In this document: piece by piece, positions 15,187-20,942 of the stretch
How positions within the stretch are numbered: position 1 is the stretch's first letter
Layout: every line of letters begins with the position of its first letter
Source of the DNA: a virus
Reading direction: 5' to 3' (one strand)
Virus record (IMG/VR): IMGVR_UViG_3300029787_000414
Span: 1 to 20,942 of that record
Length of the DNA stretch: 20,942 bases
Translations under genes and position numbers: made by a program
Notes under the pieces: model-generated
What the model was told of the DNA's origin: nothing
The model's input: the letters and a program-made list of their open reading frames with translations, nothing else
Database searches by the model: none

Positions 15187-15945
15187 ATGGCAGGAATAGC
15201 CGATATACAAACTAGATATGAGAGTTATCAAAAGAATAGAAACTCTCAATCAAACAACAGTTTAGGTAGGGAACTATTTTTAAAACAAGATGGTGACCAA
15301 GCCTTTATAAAATCAATAGCAACAGGGAGTCCTGATGACCCTTATCTAGCAGAGATTAGATTGCATACATTCCGTGAAGATGGTAGATGGCAATCTGTTC
15401 TACATACAGAAGATGGTCCAGCAGATGAAGTCCCTGAAGGAAGTGTGCCTTCTAGAAAGTTTTCTTTATGGGCGTATGTATCAGAAGTAGTACATCCAGA
15501 AAAACCTCAAACAGGTTTGGCAGGGGATTTGAACTGGGAAGAAAAAGTAATGCCTTCAGGTAAAACTATGTTCATCGAACCTATCAACGACTTCCGAATC
15601 ATTACATTAAGTTTTGGTAGAGGCAGATACTTATGGAACGAACTTGTTGACATATACAATGATTGGCAAGGGCTTGATAAAGGTGTGCTTAGAATTAAAA
15701 GAAATGGTTTAAGCACTGATACTACTTATACTATAACCGCTGCTTCAGATAAGACTATTGAGATACCAGAGGATAGACTCAAAGAGACTACTGAATTAAC
15801 AGCTCTTGATGAATACTTTGCTGATAGGTATGGTAAAAAGTTCGTACCAGCATCACAAAGCACTAACTCAAATACAAATATCGTACCTAAAGATGCAGTG
15901 TCTACATCTGATTCAACATCAGATGAAGTACAGATGCCCTTTTAG
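15187..15945 (+). CDS. Single-stranded DNA-binding protein
   Basis: The 252-residue protein starts at ATG 15187 with AAGGAG upstream (spacer seven). The body has alternating strands (FSLWAYVSEVV, FRIITLSFGRGRYLWNELVD) compatible with an OB fold. A low-complexity acidic linker leads to the tip TSDEVQMPF. An acidic C-terminus ending in Pro-Phe is the classic partner-recruiting tail of SSB proteins, used to contact polymerase and primase. Its place between primase and polymerase agrees. The fold was not confirmed by a search, but tail and context are strong. The protein is likely abundant and coats lagging-strand template. Confidence 0.75.
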   Translation: MAGIADIQTRYESYQKNRNSQSNNSLGRELFLKQDGDQAFIKSIATGSPDDPYLAEIRLHTFREDGRWQSVLHTEDGPADEVPEGSVPSRKFSLWAYVSEVVHPEKPQTGLAGDLNWEEKVMPSGKTMFIEPINDFRIITLSFGRGRYLWNELVDIYNDWQGLDKGVLRIKRNGLSTDTTYTITAASDKTIEIPEDRLKETTELTALDEYFADRYGKKFVPASQSTNSNTNIVPKDAVSTSDSTSDEVQMPF

Positions 15946-15961
15946 GAACCTCCTCTCAATT

Positions 15962-15993
15962 TCCTCCCTAAGTTAAACTCATCTTAGGGAGGA
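15962..15993 (+). promoter_or_regulatory. RNA hairpin burying the SD of the DNA polymerase gene
   Basis: An 11-pair perfect inverted repeat, TCCTCCCTAAG (15962-15972) with CTTAGGGAGGA (15983-15993), encloses a 10-base loop. The only SD for the polymerase ATG at 16003 is AGGGAGG (15986-15992), entirely within the 3' arm. When folded, the SD would be inaccessible. No T-run follows on either strand, so a terminator is unlikely. A second pyrimidine tract CCTCCT lies at 15949-15954. The layout suggests translational repression of polymerase synthesis. Confidence 0.75.
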
Positions 15994-16002
15994 TGAATAA
16001 TT

Positions 16003-18009
16003 ATGGACTCATTAATTGTAAACACAGATAATTTTAAAGATACACTTAGTTCACTCAAAGATAACTATGGTGATGTAAATACTTGGATAATAGACGTAGA
16101 GACTAATGGTTTAGATGTTTACAATCCAGATATTAAATTATGTGGTATAGGACTTACCCCTGTAACAAATCATAACGCACAAGATGTCGCCCCTATATAT
16201 TATTTTCCGGTAAGACACGATGGAGATACAAATTTAGAAATATCGGATGTAAATAAATTGATACAGTTTCTAAATGATACATGTCACATAGTTATAGGGT
16301 ACAACATCAAGTTTGATGCTAAGTTTTTAGAAAAGCAAGGTATGAATATATCTGATATGCAAATGATTGATGTGTTAGTCATGGTTAGAATGACTGAGGC
16401 TACTACAGTCAACAAGTTAAGTCTACTAGATATAACTATCAAAGATTATGGAGAAAATGCAGGTCAGTATGATTTAAATACAGATAAAATTTTAAAGTCT
16501 AATCGCACTGATGGGGTAAGATGGAAAGATAATTATTCATTAGCACCTATTAATACATTAGGTCCATACTGTATAGAAGATGTCAACTGCACTAAAAGAT
16601 TATATGTTGATAGATTGGCTAAGATAAAACAAGCAGGTATGACTGATTTATTAAAACTACAATGTAAATTAAGTAAGGCTTTATATGATATGGAAAGCAG
16701 AGGGGTTGCAATAGATAATAAATATGCCCAAACTGCTAATAAAAGAATTCTTACAAGATTAAAGAAGTTAGAGCAGCGTATATACGATTTAGCCAAAAGT
16801 GAATTAGGATTTGATAAAATAGACTTTAAGTTTAATATTAGTAGCCCGTCTCAGATAGGTGAGATATTTAATAAAATGAATGTACACTCTCCTGTTCAGA
16901 CTACTACGGGAGCTGAAGCATGGAATGAGGCAGTGCTAGTTCAAGTTAATCACCCACTTGCAGGGTTGATAAGACAGTACAGAACACTTAATAAATTTAA
17001 CTCTACTTATATAGAGCCTTATTTAGAGATGCCTGTGTTACATACAGGATTTAAAAACTGGGGCACTGTTACAGGTAGACTATCATCTAGCAATCCTAAT
17101 TTGCAGAACATACCTAGAGACACTATATATATTGCAGATAGAGAGCTTGACGAAGAACAACGCGATGAAGTTAAGGGTAGGATATCTGCTTTAATATCTA
17201 GTAAAGGTGGGGACTCTACTGTGACTCTTACTGATGATGTAGTTGATACATGGAGTTTTTTAGGTGGTGATAAGTTTGATGCCAAAGATAAAACACAGAT
17301 TTCTATTCGACATTTATTTGTGCCTCGTAAGGATTACACTCTTATGGCATATGATTATTCACAGATGGAAGTTAGAGTCTTTATGTATTATGTAGATAAT
17401 GCTGAGATGAATGAATTAATGAAACAAGATGATGTGGATTTTCACGGTGAAGCAGCTAAGATAGCTTTTCACATGGATGAGGACAACCCTGAATTTAAGT
17501 TTTATAGACAGTTAGCAAAGTCCATTACATTCGGAGTTATATATGGTATAGGCAAAGATAAACTAGCCATGCAATTAAATACTAGTCCTATTGAAGCGTT
17601 TAGATACAAGCAAACTTATCTAGAGAATATGAAGGGGTCAAAAGAGTTTTTTAATTCTGTTGTTAAGACAATAGAAACTAAAGGCTGGGTTAGGAATAAG
17701 TATGGAAGAATATACAAAGTTCCTAAAGATTATGCATATAGAGGTGTAAATTACTTGATTCAGGGGACAAGTGCTGATATAATGAGTGAAAGAATAGTAG
17801 AAATACACAATTATCTAAGAGATAAGAAAAGTAATTTGTTACTTCAAGTGCATGATGAGGTTATATGTGAGATACATAAGGATGAGGTGGATGAAGTTGC
17901 ACCAATGATTAAACAATTAATGAAAGAAAACACATTAAATATACCACTTGGTGTAGATATGGAAATATGTAAACCATCGTGGGCAGTTAAGAAGGAATAC
18001 ACAGTATGA
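16003..18009 (+). CDS. polA: Family A DNA polymerase with 3'-5' exonuclease and a palm insertion
   Basis: The 668-residue replicative polymerase lacks a 5' nuclease domain. The proofreading motifs are Exo I (Asp31, Glu33 in IIDVETNGLD), Exo II (Asp105 in GYNIKFDAK) and Exo III (Tyr189, Asp193 in YCIEDVN). Polymerase motifs are TGRLSSSNPNLQNIPR (357-372), motif A DYSQMEVR (Asp451), motif B RQLAKSITFGVIYG (Lys506, Phe510, Tyr514) and motif C QVHDEV (Asp618). Phe510 corresponds to E. coli Phe762, a residue tied in viral ecology to virulent phages. About 55 extra residues (roughly 374-432) separate NLQNIPR from IRHLFVP, where Pol I has about ten. The SD is sequestered in the preceding hairpin. 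The stop overlaps the bS21 start as ATGA. Confidence 0.95.
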   Translation: MDSLIVNTDNFKDTLSSLKDNYGDVNTWIIDVETNGLDVYNPDIKLCGIGLTPVTNHNAQDVAPIYYFPVRHDGDTNLEISDVNKLIQFLNDTCHIVIGYNIKFDAKFLEKQGMNISDMQMIDVLVMVRMTEATTVNKLSLLDITIKDYGENAGQYDLNTDKILKSNRTDGVRWKDNYSLAPINTLGPYCIEDVNCTKRLYVDRLAKIKQAGMTDLLKLQCKLSKALYDMESRGVAIDNKYAQTANKRILTRLKKLEQRIYDLAKSELGFDKIDFKFNISSPSQIGEIFNKMNVHSPVQTTTGAEAWNEAVLVQVNHPLAGLIRQYRTLNKFNSTYIEPYLEMPVLHTGFKNWGTVTGRLSSSNPNLQNIPRDTIYIADRELDEEQRDEVKGRISALISSKGGDSTVTLTDDVVDTWSFLGGDKFDAKDKTQISIRHLFVPRKDYTLMAYDYSQMEVRVFMYYVDNAEMNELMKQDDVDFHGEAAKIAFHMDEDNPEFKFYRQLAKSITFGVIYGIGKDKLAMQLNTSPIEAFRYKQTYLENMKGSKEFFNSVVKTIETKGWVRNKYGRIYKVPKDYAYRGVNYLIQGTSADIMSERIVEIHNYLRDKKSNLLLQVHDEVICEIHKDEVDEVAPMIKQLMKENTLNIPLGVDMEICKPSWAVKKEYTV

Positions 18010-18191
18010 GAATAGTAGCAAACAAAAATGAACCTTTTGAAAAATTAATTCGTAGGTTTAAAAAAGCTGTTGAAAAGAATGATATAATTAAAACATACAG
18101 AGAAAAGTCAGAGTTTACACCTAAAAGTGTTGCTAAACAACAGAAGAAAAAAGATAAGTTAAGGAAAAGTAGAGAAAATGGCAGAGGCTAA
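18006..18191 (+). CDS. rpsU: Phage-encoded ribosomal protein bS21
   Basis: The 61-residue, strongly basic protein matches bS21: NEPFEKLIRRFKKAVEKNDI aligns with the NEPFxxALRRFKRxCEKAG core, followed by a Lys/Arg-rich helix (SVAKQQKKKDKLRKSRENG). Cellular bS21 has about 70 residues and binds the 30S platform beside the anti-SD helix, where it aids initiation. Phage copies are known, including in pelagiphages, and probably join host ribosomes to bias translation. The ATG at 18006 overlaps the polymerase stop (ATGA) and has AAGGA at 17992-17996 with a nine-base spacer, so expression is probably coupled to the polymerase. The protein is complete except for a shorter C-terminal tail. Confidence 0.88.
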   Translation: MRIVANKNEPFEKLIRRFKKAVEKNDIIKTYREKSEFTPKSVAKQQKKKDKLRKSRENGRG

Positions 18192-18501
18192 GAAAAAAAC
18201 ATTAAAAGAAAAGTTAGACAGTTATCTAGAAGAAACTGAAGAAACAGTCATGTTATATGATGAATACGAGGATGCCTTTATAGGATTAGGTTATCAACAA
18301 TACAGAGGTCCAATAGCTATATACGATGCTAAGAAATCTGTAGATATATTAATTAAAAACTTTATGGATGACCCTGACTGTGAAAGTAAAGAGATGGCAG
18401 AGGAGATGGCAATAGAGTGGTTCGACTATAACACAGTTGGAGCATGGTATGGAGATAAAACTCCTATATTTATATCTAACACTAGAGAGGATTTAGAATA
18501 A
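18178..18501 (+). CDS. Conserved-looking phage protein of unknown function
   Basis: The 107-residue acidic protein overlaps the bS21 gene by 14 bases, with AAGGA 12 bases before the ATG. After a charged N-terminal helix, residues 25-105 form a compact pattern: YDEYEDAFIGLGYQ, AIYDAKKSVDILIKNF, EMAEEMAIEWFDYNTVGAW and TPIFI. The EYxDAFIG, AxEWFxxNTVGAWxGxxTP pattern is familiar from other phages, but I know no established function. It shows no metal-binding or nucleotide-binding motif. Its place in the post-polymerase operon suggests an early auxiliary role. Confidence 0.65.
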   Translation: MAEAKKKTLKEKLDSYLEETEETVMLYDEYEDAFIGLGYQQYRGPIAIYDAKKSVDILIKNFMDDPDCESKEMAEEMAIEWFDYNTVGAWYGDKTPIFISNTREDLE

Positions 18502-18890
18502 TGACAGCAGGATGGAAAAACCCAAACGCTCCTTACGATTTTACAGAAGGAGAGTGGCGAGATTATAAAAAGAACTACCCAAATTTATCTTGGGGAGAAT
18601 ATAAACAAATGAAAGAATGGAACGTAGAGGAAAGAATGGACAATAAAAAGTATAGTTTTACAGAAGCATATAATAGACCTGTAAAAGAAGCTACTGACCC
18701 TGTACACTATCATTTTGATATAGAACCTTTTGATTACATACATGATAATCAGATGGGTTTTGCAGAGGGAAATGTGATAAAATATATAACAAGGTGGAGA
18801 TACAAAGAGAATGGTATTGAAGACCTATACAAAGCAAAGCAGTATATAGACATGCTAATAGCAAAGGAACTAACAAATGATTCAGTATGA
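18501..18890 (+). CDS. DUF3310 family protein
   Basis: Residues 66-122 carry the DUF3310 signature: DPVHYHFDIEPFDYI, GFAEGNVIKYITRWRYK, then IEDLYKAKQYIDMLI. The family is common in phages near nucleotide metabolism and replication genes. Its biochemical role is not firmly known to me. The N-terminal 60 residues, with two WxxY-type aromatic clusters, are an extra segment. The ATG overlaps the previous stop as TAATG and the C-terminus overlaps the next gene by 14 bases, placing it within a tightly coupled operon. Confidence 0.85.
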   Translation: MTAGWKNPNAPYDFTEGEWRDYKKNYPNLSWGEYKQMKEWNVEERMDNKKYSFTEAYNRPVKEATDPVHYHFDIEPFDYIHDNQMGFAEGNVIKYITRWRYKENGIEDLYKAKQYIDMLIAKELTNDSV

Positions 18891-19443
18891 AGACTATGTA
18901 GATAAATATCAAGATAACTTTGTTCAAGTTGAACTAGATGATTCTACAGTCACTAAAGTTAAAAATTTTGTTTCTGATATTATTGAGGTTAAAAAAGATG
19001 AAAGGCATCATGTTATAGATTCTGGAATGGAAGAAAAAAGATGGACTACTGGCTATTTAGGGGAATGTGCAGTTGAAAAATTTATAGGAGTAAACTTTGT
19101 AGATTTTAGCATAGGGGATTCTACGAAATATCATGTAGCAGATTTAAAATTTTTAGGAATTGATTGTGGGATAAAAACCGTAGAAAAAGGTAAATTCCCG
19201 ATAATATTTAAAAAGTCATACAAACCAGAAATTATAGTAATTAAAAAGTCAGAAAAACTTTTTGATATATGTGGTTTAGCAACTAAAGAAGTATTGAATA
19301 AATATCAATCTATAGATTTAGTTCTTAGCCCATATTTAAAAAATAGGGGGACTAAAACAGGGTTTTATGGATTTAATAAATTAATACATCCAGAAAAATT
19401 TTTATTAAGAATACAACAATTACAGGAGATAGCAAATGGCTAA
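18877..19443 (+). CDS. Putative PD-(D/E)XK-type nuclease
   Basis: In this 188-residue protein, residues 59-107 resemble restriction-endonuclease-like phage nucleases. A helix GYLGECAVEKFIG (Glu63) is followed by a strand with Asp89 (HVADLKFLG), then a strand ending in IKTVEKG (Lys100). Later strands (PEIIVIKKSEKLFDICG) complete the core pattern. In the typical motif an acidic residue lies two before the Lys, but here it is Gly98, with Asp96 one step further away. The site may therefore be degenerate, or use Asp96 or Glu63. A Holliday junction or recombination nuclease role would fit beside RecA. Family and activity are inferred, so confidence is moderate. Confidence 0.5.
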   Translation: MIQYEDYVDKYQDNFVQVELDDSTVTKVKNFVSDIIEVKKDERHHVIDSGMEEKRWTTGYLGECAVEKFIGVNFVDFSIGDSTKYHVADLKFLGIDCGIKTVEKGKFPIIFKKSYKPEIIVIKKSEKLFDICGLATKEVLNKYQSIDLVLSPYLKNRGTKTGFYGFNKLIHPEKFLLRIQQLQEIANG

Positions 19444-19669
19444 AGTAGGATTAAAATTAGGATTTACATTTAGAGTAGGTCCATTAGATACAAATCAGTA
19501 TGCAAGAATGGACATGGAGATACATGACATTGATACTGAGTTACCAATAGATGAACAACTAACAGAAGCAGGGTTGACTATAGATAAAGCATATACTGCA
19601 ATACATGATAAGGTAGATGAAGAAATCAAGAACATCCTAATGAAGGGAAAGAAGAAGGATGGAAGCTGA
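19436..19669 (+). CDS. Small acidic protein of unknown function
   Basis: The 77-residue product starts at ATG 19436, eight bases inside the previous gene, with AGGAG upstream. Its first half is strand-like (LKLGFTFRVGPLDTNQYARM) with a conserved-looking IHDIDTELP. The second half is one helix (AYTAIHDKVDEEIKNILMKG). Similar short proteins with the IDTE pattern occur beside RecA-type and MazG-type genes in phages, but I can assign no function. It has no cysteine, membrane segment or catalytic motif. Confidence 0.6.
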   Translation: MAKVGLKLGFTFRVGPLDTNQYARMDMEIHDIDTELPIDEQLTEAGLTIDKAYTAIHDKVDEEIKNILMKGKKKDGS

Positions 19670-19940
19670 ACATGTTAGAGCTATAGTTACTGAACAGTTT
19701 TTATCTGAACGAGAGTCACAGGAAAAGAAATGGGGTGAACAAATAAATCATTCAGATGAATATTGGACTGTAATTCTAGCGGAAGAGTTTGGCGAGGTAG
19801 CTAGGGAAGTATACGAAAAAAATACACCTAAGTTGTATAATGAACTTATTCAATGTGGTGCTGTATGTATGGCTTGGGCGGAAGCAATACAAAAAAGAAA
19901 TATGGAAAGACGAATAGAAAAAGGAGACGATTTACTTTGA
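19659..19940 (+). CDS. MazG-like nucleotide pyrophosphohydrolase
   Basis: The 93-residue all-helical protein matches the MazG-like family common in phages: KKWGEQINHSDEYWTVILAE, EEFGEVAREVYE, then NELIQCGAVCMAWAEAI. The metal-binding ExxE is Glu43 and Glu46. The second motif reads ExxQ (Glu62, Gln65) rather than ExxD, as I recall in several phage relatives. Family members hydrolyse (d)NTPs to monophosphates, and phage copies have been linked to nucleotide recycling or alarmone control. The ATG overlaps the previous gene by 11 bases, and the stop overlaps the recombinase TTG. Confidence 0.82.
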   Translation: MEAEHVRAIVTEQFLSERESQEKKWGEQINHSDEYWTVILAEEFGEVAREVYEKNTPKLYNELIQCGAVCMAWAEAIQKRNMERRIEKGDDLL

Positions 19941-20938
19941 AAGAAAATGCAGAATCAATATTTAATGATTTATTAAATGATAAAAAACTTGCTACAAAGC
20001 GTGGAGATGATGAAAGTTTTGCTTACGGTAGAATACCTTTTAACATCCCACAACTAGATAAGATTACAAATGGAGGTATACCAAGAAAAAGATTTACTCT
20101 TTTATTTGGTGGATGGTCATCTGGTAAGTCTTATATAGCATCACAATTATGTAAGTCTGTGCAAGAAGATGGTGGAGTGCCAATGTGGATAGACTTGGAA
20201 AAATCTTGGGACCCCGCATGGATGGAAAAAGTTGGTGTGGATATAACTAAAATATTAGTTGCAGACCCAGCAACTGCAGAAGAATCATTTAAAGTTGCAC
20301 AAAAAGGATTACGAAGTGGTGTTGATTTAATCGTGTTAGATAGTGCTGCTGGTATTATACCCGCAGATATATTTAACAATGATAAAGGAATCGACTATAG
20401 TCCCATTGCATGGCAGTCAAGAACATGGAATCAAATGTTAATTAGGTTACTCCCAGACCTGACATATGGTAGTTCATTGGTTGCTATTAACCAAACAAGG
20501 GGAGCAATGGGACCAGTCACTGCTATGGAAACTATGCCCGGTGGAGAAGGACAAAAGTTCTTTTCACACTGTTGTATGCAGGTATCCAAAGGTGGGTGGA
20601 TAAATGAACCATCATCATCTACTAATAGAGTAGGCTTTGAAATTAAAGTAAAACTATTGAAAGATAAGTTCGGTGGGGAGAAGTGGGAAGAAGTAGTTGT
20701 ACCATTCCGTGTCGAAGGTGGAGTAGATATAGTAGAAACTTATGTAAGATTAGGATTAGAGTACGGTCTTATTAAACAAACAGGAGCTTGGTACACCTAT
20801 GAAAAAATGCCTAGCAAGGTTGCAGGTATTAATAAAGTAGTAGACTGGTTCAAAGAAAATCCTGAAGAGTACGAGGTATTTAAGAGTGAGACCGAAAAGT
20901 TTTACACCACAGGAGAATCTGATAGCAAAAGTTCTTGA
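19937..20938 (+). CDS. recA: RecA-type recombinase
   Basis: I choose TTG 19937, overlapping the MazG-like stop by four bases with AAGGAG at 19921-19926. An in-frame ATG at 19853 would lie wholly inside the previous gene and add a basic, Cys-rich leader unlike RecA. The resulting 333-residue protein has Walker A GGWSSGKS (58-65), the MWIDLEKSWDP strand with Glu88, Walker B DLIVLD (130-135) and a loop region ending LVAINQTRGAMG. All are in RecA order. It forms filaments on single-stranded DNA for recombination and replication restart. The tail is acidic and Ser-rich. A new ATG overlaps the stop (TGATG) at 20938, perhaps the next gene, but only five bases remain. Confidence 0.9.
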   Translation: MKENAESIFNDLLNDKKLATKRGDDESFAYGRIPFNIPQLDKITNGGIPRKRFTLLFGGWSSGKSYIASQLCKSVQEDGGVPMWIDLEKSWDPAWMEKVGVDITKILVADPATAEESFKVAQKGLRSGVDLIVLDSAAGIIPADIFNNDKGIDYSPIAWQSRTWNQMLIRLLPDLTYGSSLVAINQTRGAMGPVTAMETMPGGEGQKFFSHCCMQVSKGGWINEPSSSTNRVGFEIKVKLLKDKFGGEKWEEVVVPFRVEGGVDIVETYVRLGLEYGLIKQTGAWYTYEKMPSKVAGINKVVDWFKENPEEYEVFKSETEKFYTTGESDSKSS

Positions 20939-20942
20939 TGAA

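Noticed and set aside
15949-15992. Riboswitch-like alternative pairing between CCTCCT (15949-15954) and the SD
   Set aside because: It would pair only four or five bases, against 11 in the main stem, so a true bistable switch is not supported by the sequence alone.
15962-15993. Rho-independent terminator between SSB and polymerase genes
   Set aside because: The stem is strong, but the bases after it on the + strand (ATGAATAATTATGG) and on the - strand contain no T-run, and the 3' arm holds the polymerase SD.
19853-19936. Upstream ATG start for the RecA-type gene
   Set aside because: The extra 28 residues overlap the MazG-like gene out of frame and look unlike RecA. TTG 19937 has AAGGAG and a four-base overlap.
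1-20942. tRNA genes, CRISPR arrays, insertion sequences or attachment sites
   Set aside because: No cloverleaf, regularly spaced direct repeats, transposase or integrase gene was visible. Nearly all bases are taken by + strand coding sequence.

Overview
This window looks like part of a tailed double-stranded DNA bacteriophage (Caudoviricetes) genome, A+T-rich, with every convincing gene on the + strand. Genes are packed end to end, many sharing TAATG or ATGA stop/start overlaps. Only three gaps exceed 30 bases (1764-1845, 4093-4128, 15946-16002), and each carries a probable regulatory element. Shine-Dalgarno (SD) sites precede many genes, which points to a bacterial host. The fibre repeat style, base composition and a phage-borne ribosomal protein bS21 resemble marine phages such as those of Pelagibacter-type bacteria, but host and habitat are inferences. 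No terminase, portal, capsid, lysis or integrase gene lies in the window, so it is one internal section of a larger genome.

Positions 1-11946 form the virion module. It holds the end of an unknown upstream gene, a beta-rich receptor-binding candidate, three small unknown proteins, a head-tail connector candidate and a neck/terminator candidate. Then come a large tail tube candidate, a tail assembly chaperone with a well-formed -1 ribosomal frameshift site, a short tape measure candidate and a distal tail protein. A 1224-residue hub-fibre fusion with a C-terminal self-cleaving chaperone (Peptidase S74 type) and a small accessory protein end the module. Near-identical promoter-like boxes sit in its two longer gaps.

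Positions 11946-12819 hold a helix-turn-helix/zinc protein overlapping a sigma-70-like factor, a likely control node between the virion and replication modules.

Positions 12820-18009 are the replisome: DnaB-type helicase, zinc-ribbon protein, DnaG-type primase, single-stranded DNA-binding protein and family A DNA polymerase. The polymerase SD lies inside a perfect 11-bp RNA hairpin, suggesting translational control.

Positions 18006-20938 carry auxiliary genes: bS21, an unknown conserved-looking protein, a DUF3310 protein, a candidate PD-(D/E)XK nuclease, a small unknown protein, a MazG-like pyrophosphohydrolase and a RecA-type recombinase. Together they fit recombination, nucleotide-pool management and takeover of host translation.
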